Shown here: piece by piece, positions 13,895 through 26,628 of the stretch
How the letters are laid out: each line of letters begins with the position of its first letter
Position numbering within the stretch: position 1 is the first letter of the stretch
Assembly (NCBI RefSeq): GCF_036417845.1
Contig: NC_089980.1
Coordinates: 112,245,169 to 112,309,168, forward strand
Length of the DNA: 64,000 nt
From: Apteryx mantelli
Taxonomy: Eukaryota; Chordata; Aves; Apterygiformes; Apterygidae
Direction: 5' to 3'
Notes under the pieces: generated by a model
What the model saw: only the letters and a program-made list of their open reading frames with translations
Database searches by the model: none
Told to the model about the DNA's origin: nothing
Translations under genes and position numbers: made by a program

Positions 13895-14726
13895 AACAAA
13901 CCCCATCTGAAGCTAAAGCTAGCTAGATACATAAAGGATAATAAGAAGGGACTCCTCAGGCATGCTAGAAGGGAGAGGAAGTTCAGGGAGGAGGGAGGAA
14001 ATCTACTGATAGATGATACTGAAAAGGCTCAGATACTCAATGCTTTTTTTTCCTCAATCTTCACAGCCAAAGAAGGCTTCCAACCCTTTTCACGTGCTGG
14101 TTTGGGGCAGAGAGGGGCAACCAGCAGTGGGGGAGCAGCAAATTAGGGAACACTTAAAGAAGCTGGATGTAATCAGATCCATGGGGCTGGATGGGATTCA
14201 TCCAATGGTGCTGAAACAGCTGGCTGAAGTGATTGTAAGGGGGTTGCCTATCATCTAAAAAAAAGTCATAGTAATTGGAAGAATTCCCTGCCAGCTGGAA
14301 AAAGGATAGCATTATTCCAAACTTCATGAGAAGTAAGAAGGACCTTGAGAGCTACAGGCCTGTCAGTCCCTGAAAAGATCCTAGATTCTGCTTGCAACCC
14401 ATTTCCATTTATCTGAAGGACAAGAAGGTAACAAGGAACAGCCAGCATGAATTTACCAGCTGCAAACCATGCTTGATCAACCTGATTGCCAGTTAATCAG
14501 TAGATGGTACTAAATTAAGGGTTTGGGATGGCAGGTTGAAAAGTAGGCTTTTAATGCAGAGGGAGACTGAGAAGCTTGAGGACTGGACCAAGTGGTTCAG
14601 CAAAGAGAAGTGCAAAGTTCAGCACTTGGGGCAGAATAACCCCATAATAATAACAGGCTGGGAAGTGACTGGAAGAGTGGTAGCCTACTGAAAAGGACCT
14701 GGAGTTTACAGTGGTTGCCAGGTTGT
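13895..14726 (+). pseudogene. Older CR1 LINE ORF2 fragment with reverse-transcriptase relics
   Basis: Coding relics include LKKLDVIRSMGLDGIHPMVL (about 14153-14212), matching the CR1 segment just before the reverse transcriptase, then a Q-H-E-F-T-S-C-K-P-C-L-I-N-L-I-like block at 14440-14490. This is followed directly by S-V-D-G-T-K-L (14496-14516), a decayed form of the catalytic A-D-D-T-K-L region, so the segment carrying motif A has been deleted. It ends with GCAAAGTTCAGCACTTGGGG and AAAAGGACCTGG (near 14690-14702), well before the 3' UTR. Many frameshifts and stops are present. Confidence 0.85.
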
Positions 14727-17700
14727 AATTGTTATAGACCCCTCATATCTTTCTACAGAATTAGAATAAGTCTTCCATATCTGTCCATGAAGTATAGAAG
14801 AAAATTGATCATGGGTTTGGTGACCTCATGGTGAAGGAAGTTTATTCAATATCCTACATTTCTTCATTTCATATGAATTTTTCATATCATTAGACCAATC
14901 AGTAATATTTGTACTAACTTTAAAAAAGTAAATTCTCACCAAAATAATACACATTTCTAACTTTGTATTCCATATCACATTAAAAAATTGGGAAATTAAT
15001 CTAATTTACAAATTAAAACATACCTCTAAACTAGTAAACTAAACAGTATTCTCATGTGAAGGCCAGCACAGCATGGCTAGCCACGTGCACACTGTTAAAC
15101 TCTTAGTCCTCAGAAGAGGTTCAGTACATCTCAGCTGTCTCTCAGGAGCAGATCTTGGACTAGACTAAATCTCAAACTATGCTCAGGAACTGCTTGGGAC
15201 AGTGTTGGCTGGTCAAGGCCAGGAGGCTGCCAGGGACTGTTATAACGATTAAACAGTTTATACAGTTGAGTTGCTGTTTCTGTCCCTGTCACAGTGCTAC
15301 TTAATTTCCTAATATAGTTGTAACAATATGGACTGAGAAAGCACAGTAAAAAGATCAAACAAATTTCAAAGGACAACACAGCAAAAGGAAGATCTGAAAA
15401 ATAGGAAAAAGAAAAAGTCTATGGCCTATTGCTACATCTGAGATATAATAGAATTTATGTTTATGTGTAGAAAAGAAAATTTCTATGTGAAAAAAGAAAA
15501 AAATCTGGCAGATGAAACACTTACACATCATATGCCCCAGACACATTACATCTAACAACCTTAAAGAAAGGAGCTAGAGAGTTCTGTGGACCCTCAAATA
15601 ATTTATGAATGATACATTATGAATGAAAATTTGAAAATGGCAAAAAGATCCAGAAGAGGACTGTTCACAAATTTCCAACATTTATATATAGTAAAAAGAG
15701 TGAATAGAAGTGAACTTCTGCATCACTTCTAAGCAACATAATAGCTAATTCAGGACTAGCAACAAAGAATTAGCATATGCCAAACCAACATAGAGTGATT
15801 GAAACTTATGAAAAAACCCTGAGGGTATGTACTCAGACTTCAACCCTTGCAAGGGGTTCAAAGGGCAGTCTTAAAAGATCAGGTTCAGGAGAGAGAGAAA
15901 AAAAAAGCCATGTAATGTGGGGCTTGAAAAGCAAACTCTATCAGCTAATCAGAGGGAAGCTATGAAGGTCACTTGTCATGGCTTGCAGGTACTTGCACAG
16001 CGAAAGCACTATGGGAAATAGAGGAGCTTTTCACTCCTGCAGACAAGATGATGAGATACTGCAGCTGCTGGAAGCTGAAGTCTGACCACTTCCCTAAGGA
16101 TAAGAATTAAATGTTGGAACAGTTCATCAAAAGAGGTGGGGGAACGGTAAGTTCTCAAAGGGATATTGAACTTCATTTTAAAAGCCAGTCATTGATCCAT
16201 CTCCTGGGAGCAATCCTGTAGCCAGTGTTCGCAGTGAGTCTGAGCAGAACACCATGTAATCCCACAGTAACACTTGAGTTTCTCCACACTGAGCTGCCCT
16301 CATATATTGACATGGCATATTAGTCTGGGTCAGAGTTCTCAGCGTGTGTCCTGTCATGTCCTCTGCCCGGATCTTGTCTAGAAGCCTAATACTGGCTTGT
16401 GTCTCTGGAGCCACCACAGCAAAACAAGTCCCATCTTGGAGCTTTATGCACTGCTAGTGAACCTGAAATGGCCTGATTCTTTTCTGCTTCAAATACTCTT
16501 GGGTTTTGGACATTATAGGCTTCTGTTGAATTTCCTGCTATCACTGCCATCCATATTTGTCTTTGGACAAAAGGATTTCTCAGTTTGAGAAGCTCCTATT
16601 TATCTCCTACTTCATACATGGCCAAAAGACAAGTGCTCAGGTTGTACGTTAAAAACAAGCAACCCCTCCTCCCCCACACCAATCAAATGCTTTTGTAGAG
16701 TTTTAAATGACTGGCTGTTGGCAGGCTAAAACAGGCTGAAAATACACCTACCATGGCTGTGAAAAGGAGTTAGAATTAACACTTTACTGATTGCTAAGAA
16801 GTGCTGGCAACACTAAAAAGGGATCTCTAGCAATCTTTTAATAAGCAGCCTGTTGTTATGAAATGTAAACCCCAAATCCAGTCCTTATTCTTCTCTTCTG
16901 ACCTAATGTATATTTTCTAGTTGCCCAGACCTAAGCTTCCCACTAGCTCTCAACACACTGTGGCAGCACTATGACATTGTTAAAGCCATTAGCAACCTGT
17001 TAGCTGAGGCTCCTAGTGAAGGGGTTTTGGCAAACACAAAGGTTTTCTCTGTCACATGAACCAATTGACACTGCATAACCTGAACACCAGCTGGCACAGC
17101 ACAGCTTATGTCCATACAGTTAAATTCTCTTCTCCACTAAAACAGGAGGCAGACACATCCAAACTACATGCTGGGAGTGATCTACAGCATGTGCTAACTC
17201 CTAGTCTGGGCCTGGGACACTGCCATTGTGCTCAGCTGTGCCAGGGACAATGCTGAGAATTTAAAAGTAAGGAAAAAAGCACATCTGTGCTTGGGTCTGG
17301 ACCCAGCCCTTCTGAAGAACTAAATGCACATATAGATGAAGCCAAAGTATCTCTGCAGCACACTAACAGCATTAACACAACTCTAGCAAATTACAGCACT
17401 GTAATAAAACCCACAAGGGTTTTGCTACTTGCCTTCTCTGTTTGAAAGAAGAGGGCCCAAACCTACAATGTTTTTCTGGCTTATAAGGATTGAACTATGT
17501 GGTTGGAACACATTTTAGTGCTACCCACCTGCTCCTTTTGCCTCTGTCTTCAATTCTCTGAGTGCACGTGTCCTAAGGTAACACTGTAAAAGGTAAGAAA
17601 AATAGCTTAAGAGCCTAAGTGGTAAAAGAGTATGCCAATAGACAAATTCACAATAATACGAAAACAGAAGGCTGAGCAGGGACTTCCTAAGAAGAGAGTC

Positions 17701-19327
17701 CATGCTGCCATATTAAAAACAAGAAGTGAAATATGATTTCAATTCAGCTGCTTTATAAATAAATTAACTGCTGGGGTACTGGAGATTTGGGGTCTCTGAG
17801 TAATTGCGACCCCTGAATGAGCAGAGCAAGTATAAAGGTTTTACCCAAAATAATGTGTAAGCAGAGTCTAGACAAGGAGAGGTTGGAGTCTGGCTGCCAG
17901 CTGGTCAGTTTTGCAGAGGTGATGTTTTTCACAGAACAGTGGTGTGAGGGGTCAACTGCACTGTCTGAAAAGCACCAGCAAAACATGACTGCCTAGGAAT
18001 ACAAGTATCCAAATCCCTTGGGGCTTTTGGGAGCTTGTAGCATGGCTAATAACAAAGTTAGACAAGGATCATCTACCTCAGAGGTTATGAAAAGAAGCGG
18101 TGGCTACATCACATCCACTCATTATTTGACAATCTGCATTGCTGAAATGGAGGAAATCACCAAAGAGGTAATATATACATGATATAATTGTATGGTAAAA
18201 CATAGAGAGAGCTTTCTCAAATGCAGGACAGATACAATGGCATGGATTTGGCAGCTGTAACTAGCTTAAAATCTCACTAGGGAAAGAGTGGACCTCACTG
18301 TTTGACTCCAAACCACTGCCAATGTGCAGAAATTTCCTAGTAAGTTTCCAAAGCAACAAAAGGAGTCCAAATATAAGTCAAAATAAATATATTTTCTCAT
18401 AATCCCCCAGCTCTGCAGATTTTAAATTACCTTTTGATCTTTCTAAACTCGTCACATGGAACACATTTCCTGTGGACCAGTAAGCAAAAAATGAACCAGA
18501 TCATGTTAATATGTATCAGCCACTATTATTATGTACTTTTCCCACAGACTAACCAGTCTATGAGTACTATACCTGCTCATCCCAGGCTAAAACATACTTC
18601 ATCAACTATGCCGAGGGTTTCATCAGTTTGAGATGAAACTGTCTATGCAGGGATTCAGTCTGAGATGAAGGTATCTAAATTAAGGCATCCATAGACATAC
18701 CAAGTGTCTTATTTTCTATGACAGTCAACGGGGTTATTGATGTCATTGGTCTTGGCAGGGCAATTCATCTCAGTCTTCAGCAGAGACCCAGGATGAAATT
18801 CAGCTGCCTAGACATTGGTGTCAAGTGTGATGTTAGGTGATGTGGGATATAATGTCTGGTATTCAGTAGTCTTTGCAGAAGGATGCAAGTCTCCCATATG
18901 TTCTATGTGCCTGAGTAGGTATCTTGCATATCCCAGTGCGTCTGAAACGGCACTAGGGGGCTGCACAGCGGCAGCTGAAACCTGCTCATAGTGCCTGGTC
19001 AGCTAAATCACTTCATTGGCTGTAATGGGAATTTCAACACACACAGCACAAGTAGATACCTAAATAAGAGTTGAATTGAATCCTTCCTCCAAAAACCCTT
19101 ATATAAACCCCGTAGGTGATACAAAGCACATACTATACACCAGAATATTTGCTATTAGCTGACATGGGGTAAATAAAATATACAGTTATACATGATTTCA
19201 ACTGAAAGATTTTAGATTAAATAGGATGCACCTGTATAATTTTTTTTAATTTGAATATATCCCGTGTTTTATTTTAGATTTTGAAGGGCTTTGGAATCCT
19301 ATAAAATGAATAAAGTAGACAGAGTAG
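14727..19327. other. Intergenic, nothing recognised
   Basis: Read on both strands, with no coding exon, RNA gene or named repeat identified. Confidence 0.65.
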
Positions 19328-19550
19328 AACAGAGTAGAATAACTCAGGTTGCAGAGATCTCAGGATCTCAGGAGTCCAGCCTCATGCTTAAAGCAGGGAC
19401 AGCTATGAGATCTGACCAGGTTGCTCAAGGCCTTATCCAGTCAGATCTTGAAAACCTCCAGGGGTGGAGACTGCACAACCTCTTTGGCCAGCCAGTTCCA
19501 AATGAAAAATAATTCCAAATCCTCTTCAAACTGAAGCACACTTGTGATGG
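19328..19550 (-). repeat. CR1 LINE 3' fragment, minus strand
   Basis: On the plus strand it reads as the reverse complement of CR1: GACCAGGTTGCTCAAGGCC (about 19418), TTGAAAACCTCCAGGGGTGG (19447-19466) and CTGCACAACCTCTTTGGCCA (19470-19489). It shares a distinctive CTCATGCTTAAAGCAGGG block with the copy near 38.2 kb, which suggests the same subfamily. Confidence 0.85.
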
Positions 19551-20136
19551 TTTTCCAAGAAATGCATCCAAAATAGTGAAAACATAAAAAAATGGTCAAC
19601 CACTGTGTAGAAGATATCTTCATCTCTTTTTAACAGCAAAACAGAGGCATAAATCATGACTAATCAAAATACATTTTTAAGATGTTAAAAGATCTTGTAC
19701 ATGGTCATATTAAAAGCATGGGGAAACAGAGACTGTAGCTGCAGAGGTGGTAGGGACCACATGGATGATGAGGTGAATGTGCCTTAGGTAAACAGGATCC
19801 AGATTCCTGAGGATGAGGGTATGCCTGACAAAGAGGTAACTGGGAGGAAGCAGGGATTTGATACAAGAATTTGACTTATGAAAAGATTGAAGAGGAAAGA
19901 ATTGCTCCCTAGGTCTTCCAATAAAAGAGTAAAGGTGTAACAAATAAAACTAAAAGGTAACTGGTTCAAGACAAGTAGAAGACAGTCATTCTGACATCAC
20001 ATGTAAGCTGTGAAAGTCCTTTGTGAAAGTCACAAAAAGACAAGAATGCTAAATTTCATATGGCCCAGAAAAGTGACTGGATGTATTCAAGGGAAAAAGA
20101 TTCACAGAATTTTTATTAAATACAGATCCACCTCTT

Positions 20137-20140
<4 letters not shown>

Positions 20141-20170
<30 letters not shown>
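20141..20170. repeat. A30 homopolymer
   Basis: Thirty uninterrupted A residues after CCTCTTAATT. No polyadenylation signal or recognisable retrocopy precedes it, so a retroposed tail is not supported. Confidence 0.95.
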
Positions 20171-20174
<4 letters not shown>

Positions 20175-23100
20175 TGAGCTGCAGAGTGCTGAAAGTTTAG
20201 AGAGCATCCTGAGGAAGGAAGGACATGTTTGCCCTCATATCCTGGGCACCTCCCGTTGCCAGTTGTTGATGACATGACACAGAACCAGATGGGCTGGGAT
20301 GGTCACCCTTTATTTTTCCCTGTCTGGGTTCCCTTTATGTTGAAAATTGCTAACAGGCTTTTGATTCCCTCTTTCATGGTCAGGTAACTGATTCCTAACA
20401 AGTAGTAGAAGATGAAGAGCAAATACACCTCTGGCTTCTAATTTTCCACTGTAGCTGCAGAAGAGGAGACAGTACATGGCTGAGCATTTTTACACTAAGA
20501 ATAACAAAAAGGAAATGAATGCATTGACCAGATATGTTCTTCTGGAAGCAGCCCTCTTTGATGCTTTTATGAATATGGATGATCACTGAAATTAGTTTCA
20601 GCTGCTTTTCCCCGTGATTAACACCCTGGGATCTTATATGGAAATGAAAACAAAGAGATCATGGAAATTGTGACTGCATTAAACTAAGTGCAAAACATGG
20701 CACTTTGGAAAAGATCAGCCATTCAAATATCTGCACAGGACCCTCAAAATCTCTTGGCATGGAATTTGTTTCTTCAAACATTTTGCTGAATATTTTCAGT
20801 AAAGATTTCAGAGTCATGTGATGGAGACAGCTAAACCTTAGCACACACTGTATCAAAGAAAGATTGAAATGTATCCTATAAAGTTGTTCAAGTCTGAGAA
20901 ATGTAAAAAATTGCAGATTGCAAAATGTATGCTTATGCAAATGTTCCAAAATAAAATGATTTTGCATAAATATAACAGAGATAACTAAGGTTTTGAAATT
21001 ACTGCAGCCCACTGAAGAAATTTTTACACTTGGTAATTCTGTTCTAGAACTGGATCATTCAGAGCATATAAATAGATGTGAGATCCTACTGCACAAATTT
21101 AAAGGTCATGGCATCATCGGAAAAGTGTTTTCTCAGCAATGTGTCCTATGCCCTTGACTTTATTATGATTTGTCCATTCTTAATATCTCTGTTTATCAGT
21201 TTTGTATCCTTGCTGGCTACATCATGCATTTTTAGAGCAAATGTTATAAATAAAAGCATGATTGTTTGGAAATGGAAATCTAAAAGCTTGAAAGACTGTG
21301 TATCTGACTAAGAAAATCTGTCACTATGTATCAATTAACAGTTGCCTGTCTTTTACTATTTAACTGTGTCTGCACATATTTAATTTTCCATGACTCTGTC
21401 CTTCATAGAAAAGTATAAGAGCTATATTGATATAAGTAGCTCTAATCTCCTGAACAAATACGTAAGATGGAAATTTTGAGGAGGAAGAAAAGTATATATT
21501 TACTCAGAATATGAGAGCATCTTGGTCTCTTGTGTACCCGTATTTTTAAGGATGCCTACCTTACTGATATTAAAAGGGCATAATATAACTTGTAAAAATG
21601 TCAACCTCTGTAGCATGTAAGACAAAAGCCAACAAAAATTTATGATATTTGTATTAGTCTTGGAGGAAAAGGCAAATGAGGGAAGACAGCAAAGTTCTAC
21701 AGTCACATTTTTAATGATAAGCCACTCATATTCTTTAGATATAGGTGGGCTGAAGATTTTAAACAAGGCTTCTACTTACTGTGCTTGTTAAAGAGATCAA
21801 ATATTTGTCAGTAAACCATGACAGCTAATTAGATCCCTCTTAATCCTTTTGGAATTGCATATTTTGCAATAAATAGTGTATCAGAGCAGAACTTGCAACC
21901 TTTGTTATGAAACACTGTGAGGAGGTCTTATTGTGCAAACACTGACATAACCTTTAGCGGCTGCAGTGAGACTTTAATTATGAAGGTACAGGGTGTGATT
22001 GTGATTGAAAACAAAGCTTAACCTTGGATTTTAGCTAGGTATTTTCATCTTGCAAAGAGGTAGGGTTCCCGTTAAAAAATAGTGATAATAAAATGCTGTT
22101 GTATATGTTTAATAATGAAGTGTTTAACCTGAAAACATCAAATAGATTGAATAAGCCACGTGCAGAGAATTTAGAACAGAGGTTTAATGTAAACCCTACA
22201 GGTTCTTTTAACTTTCAAACTCCACATAAATGCAGTGATGAAAGTCCTCTGAGATGTTTCTAAACACACTCACTTTGGCTGCTGCTAAGTACAGTGCTGA
22301 GGCCTGAAGAATCCATGTGTATTTTATTTAGGCAATGTATAACCACTGTTGAGTATATGTCCCACGTATATTGCTTTCAAAGCAACTATGTTCTGAAATT
22401 TCTGATCTTCTGCAATTACAATCCTTGCTCCCCAGGAGCATATTGATTTAATTTTATCTTCTGAATTCTGCATAGAAGAATTAAAGCTCCATTATCCAAT
22501 GTACTTTTGCTCTCCCAGTGGTATTTATGCTTATACTGTTACTCTTACCATTTGGGAAAGTCTCCTCAACATCTCAGCTGTGTTACTGTGAAATTTGAAA
22601 TAACTAATAAGGAAATCAGTGTAGTTACTCCAGATTAATATTGTTATCACTTAAATCTAAATGTTGCTTTTAGTCCTGTGTGACATCTAACTGTCTTGCA
22701 TGGTACTTCTCATTTCTACATAGTGGTGAAAAGAAGCCTTTATCAAAATAAAGTAACCATGGAGCCTGTGAACAGTCAGGAAAGTGAGAAGAGATCAGAA
22801 ATTAAGAGATCAATTCTGGTGACACTGACATCTTTGCAAATCATGAGTAGCTCCACCAAATTCAGTGAAGTAATTAATAACAGAGTAAAGCTATTGACAG
22901 CGAATACTCAGTTATAGTGGAAATATTCTGCAGTTACATGGTGTAAAAAGCAGAGTTCAGCAGGTTTTCTTCATAGCTCCCAAAACATTGTAGCTTCAGG
23001 TTAACAGATTGCTTGGAGTATAACTTTAAGCATAAGAAAAGGAAAAGAAAGGAGGCCATAACGGTTCTTAACAGTGGGCAGGTCCTTAACTCCCTTCTTA

Positions 23101-23757
23101 ATCTGGGAATTATATATTGACTCTGTGCTTGTGTGTGTTTCTGCATATACAGAAGTAATGATATGAAGAATGATAATAAATTAAGTAGGCTAACTAAGCT
23201 ACTGTATGAAATATAATAGACAGAAGGTGGTAACATTTTTATTTTCTGTCTCTGTCCGAGTTTAATGTCAGAAGTCATGTATTACATTTTATTAAGACAT
23301 TGAAAAACTGCAGACATGCTCCTGGACTGGCAAAAAAATATTCTGTAATTTGAATTAGCTAGCTGATATATAAAAGGGGTTGGAGATGTTCCATTGTCTT
23401 TTTTAAAGCTCAGAAAAAGGTGCAAAATGAAGGCTATGCAAAGCAGAAAAAAAGATGAAAGAGAAACAAACATATAAGAAGCAGACAATATTTGTAGGTA
23501 GAAGTAGAAATACGATGAAGCAAGCAGGAAGACTACTAGAGAAGTAGGAGAGTGACAACCATGATCTTGTGATTCACTGACTAGATTTTTAAACTGTTTC
23601 TTGTCTTTGCAAAGAGTGGAAACAGGCTGTTGATGGCCAGAAGATGTTTGTGTTCCAAGATAATTGCTACAACAGACAGGTTAAAAACTGCCATTCCTTT
23701 GAACAGTAGCAATTCAGCATCAGTTTGGTGCAAATGTCAGAACAGAAGTGCGTTGGA

Positions 23758-23790
23758 TGGTGTGTGTGTGTCTGTGTGTGTCTGTGTTTT
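23758..23790. repeat. Imperfect GT-rich microsatellite
   Basis: GT dinucleotides interrupted by CT. Confidence 0.9.
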
Positions 23791-23929
23791 GGGGCTGTGA
23801 CAGTACAAAGATAAACTTAACAAAAATGGAAGATCTAATCTCTTTGTAAGATGGAAGTTGCTCTAGGTTTCTCTTCACCGCAGTCTGCAGTGTGATAGAT
23901 GTGTTAACCAGGAAGGACTGCAGTGTCTG

Positions 23930-24065
23930 CTGGCTGAAGCATGGGCAGGTGTTTCAGGGACTGAGTCCCTCTCTATACCTGACTTTCTGTGTGACCTTGA
24001 ATGAGCCATTCAGGGCCAATTTCAATTCTTATACTTTCTTCACAGTTTCCATTAAAATGGGTCTT
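23930..24065 (+). repeat. MIR-like SINE fragment
   Basis: The order CTTTCTGTGTGACCTTGAAT (23981-24000), a CAGTTTCC block (about 24044) and ATTAAAATGGG (about 24051-24061) follows the conserved core and 3' half of amniote MIR (CTGTGTGACCTTGGGCAAG ... CAGTTTCC ... TAAAATGGG). It is strongly diverged, as expected for an ancient SINE in a sauropsid genome. Confidence 0.45.
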
Positions 24066-25723
24066 TCCCTTTCAATAATACGGTTAGAATTAGATTTTCC
24101 CCTTTTCTGTGATGAATTCATTCAGTCCGAAAGGTGTTTTATTTCCTATTAGCTCCATTCCTTTTAACTTTGGTGTTTACAGTGTGAACTTAGCTGCTGC
24201 TATGCTGGGCAAAATCAGGCTCTCTGCATTGCAGGATTTCAGCCACAAAAATGTCGATAAAAATGTCAGTTGGACTCAGGGAGATACAGCAAGATTAATT
24301 CATTAGAGACTATAAAATGTAGCTCATAAATGAGAAAACCTCTCTGGAATCTGGTTTTAAGTAGGTGCAGTAGTAGTCTTTTTGCCTCCTAGATGGAGCT
24401 AAAGCACTTGTCTGCAGTACCTTGGCTTGTGGATGAAGGAAAGCAAGCAACATGATAAACGCCATTGCCTTCTCTTGCTTTTCATGATTAGTATTACCTG
24501 CAATTTCACACATTCATATGAATATATTTTACAGAAGAAAAAGAAAAATGCTCAGGGCTTCATTCTGCATGGATAATCTTCTGTGAGGTGAAGTGCAAAA
24601 CTTACAGGGTCTTTTTTTAAATCTCTGCAGCCAGGCAGTGCAGCTCACTAGATATATGCTTCAGCAAGCACTGCTAAATGTCCAGTTCAGCTTCCTGGAA
24701 AATTAATTTTAATGTTCAATCTTCTTCCCTCCAGTCTTCATAAAATATAGATAAAGGACTTCTAGCTTCAGTATAGAGACTGAACATATAGTCTAGATGA
24801 GACCTCTTAGGTGTTTATAAAGGAAGAGATGCCACAATCTTGAAAGCAGTGAATCTGAAAAGCAAAACAACAAAACAAGAAACCACCATGAGCTGAGTCT
24901 AGACACAAAATCGAAACTAACCTTGCAGTTTTATTTTCTTGCAAAAAAATACAAAAAATTACCAAAAAACCCACAAGGACAAACAAATTTAGCAGTGTCA
25001 TTCACACGTGTTCTTTTTCTGGGAAGGTTATATAGTATTATGAAAGGGGAATTCCTCTTTCAGAGCTCTGGTGAAACTCAGGTTAAGCCACAAGTACATA
25101 TATAGGTCTGTATCTGTCTATACACATCAGTACCAATCAATAAATTAACTGATTTAGTTTTCACAGCCTCTTCTGTGGTGAAGATCAGTATTAGGTGCAC
25201 TCTACATACGCACAGTTTGGGGTGAACAGGCTGAATGAAAAAATGGAGGAGGCCTATCAGAAAGCCACAGGGTGAAAGCAAAAGGGGAAGAGCCAAAAGC
25301 TATGTTCATACTCTACAGAAAAACAAAATACTTAAAACTGAAGTGAGCAGAGTCTAAGAATATCGACATCAAAAATTGTGTCTAAAGAAGAGTTTGTCAC
25401 AGTCTAAGAAGAGCAAGAGGATCAAGAGGTGGCAGTAGCAATGATCTGAACCAGCAGAAGGCTGGTGTCAACCAGCAACTGGGAAAAAGACTATGACTAT
25501 CAACAAGATCAGGTAGTAACTGAAACAAACTACTACAGCAAGCATGCAAGGCACAGCCACTTCAGGAGAGATTTCCTTCTGATTTACTGTGCTTCTTTCT
25601 ACATTTTCAGACTCACGAAACAAACAGATTTGAACTGCAGCCAAGTAGGCACTGCTAGATCTTTATGTCTGGCATCCAGCCTGTCTGCATTGCTTGTAAT
25701 TTTAATTGCATTAATTTATTGCA

Positions 25724-25787
25724 ATACCTTAAGATGCTTTTTAATTATTTAATTTGCTGCTTAAGACAGTTTTTAATTATTTAATTC
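25724..25787 (+). repeat. Short imperfect tandem duplication
   Basis: Two copies of a unit of about 34 bp, each containing TTTTTAATTATTTAATT, at about 25737-25753 and 25771-25787. Confidence 0.8.
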
Positions 25788-26596
25788 ATGTTTGTTGGCT
25801 TATGTTGCTGCATATAATAATCTGTGACACAGATCCTCCAATGACTTCCTTGTTGGTGTGCTTCTTTTCCACCGTGGATGTGCATACAGGGTCTATGCAT
25901 ATGATGTGGCCTTTCCCCACTTCTTTGAATTAAACAATAATTATCTGTCAAAACTATAAAATGATATATGTTTTAAATCCAGACAGAGCCACTATCTGGA
26001 ACCTGAGGCCACCAACCATAGAATTTTACTGCGAGACTCCTACCTCAACTCCAGACTTTCTTGCTGTGTGATACTATGCCCCAAAACAAGTTCATGTCAA
26101 ATTCAGGCTCCCTCTTCATTATTTTAATATACTTGTTCCTCTAGTCATGCTAAATATTGCAAATATGCAATCACGAATAATGGCTAAATTGAAAAACAAC
26201 TCTATAGCTTATAAATTGTGGAGTCCTCTGAAAATTTACTTGCCAAAAATGGCAATATCCCATGGCCTATGAAACATGTTAGTTTTTTGTAACTGTGGAA
26301 CATATGTTTTGGCATGGAGTACAGTATAGAGCCTTTCTGAGCATTTCAAACTAAAATAAGAAGCATTACATAAGTGTGTAAGCAGTATCTACAAAGGTCA
26401 TAATTTGCCATCCTTACTCTAGCAAAATTACTACTAAAGTCCTGGACAGATTCTCAAATGCAACAACTGCAGTTCATACCATCTGTACACCTGGTGTCAT
26501 ATCAGAGAAAAACACTTCAAAGCAGAACCCTACTGTTTATGCCAGTTGTTCTTCAAAATGTCTATACTTATTTATGCCCAGGTGTTTTCTTTATTA

Positions 26597-26628
26597 TTTC
26601 AATTTCAATTTCAATTTCAATTTCAATT
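26597..26628. repeat. (TTTCAA)5 hexanucleotide repeat
   Basis: Five perfect TTTCAA copies and a partial sixth, followed by an AT-rich stretch. Confidence 0.97.

Noticed and set aside
20141-20170. A30 run as the tail of a processed pseudogene
   Set aside because: No AATAAA just upstream, no coding similarity, and no clear target-site duplication.
20659-21012. 117-codon minus-strand open frame
   Set aside because: Low-complexity hydrophobic and aromatic content typical of reading AT-rich DNA. No domain and no splice context.
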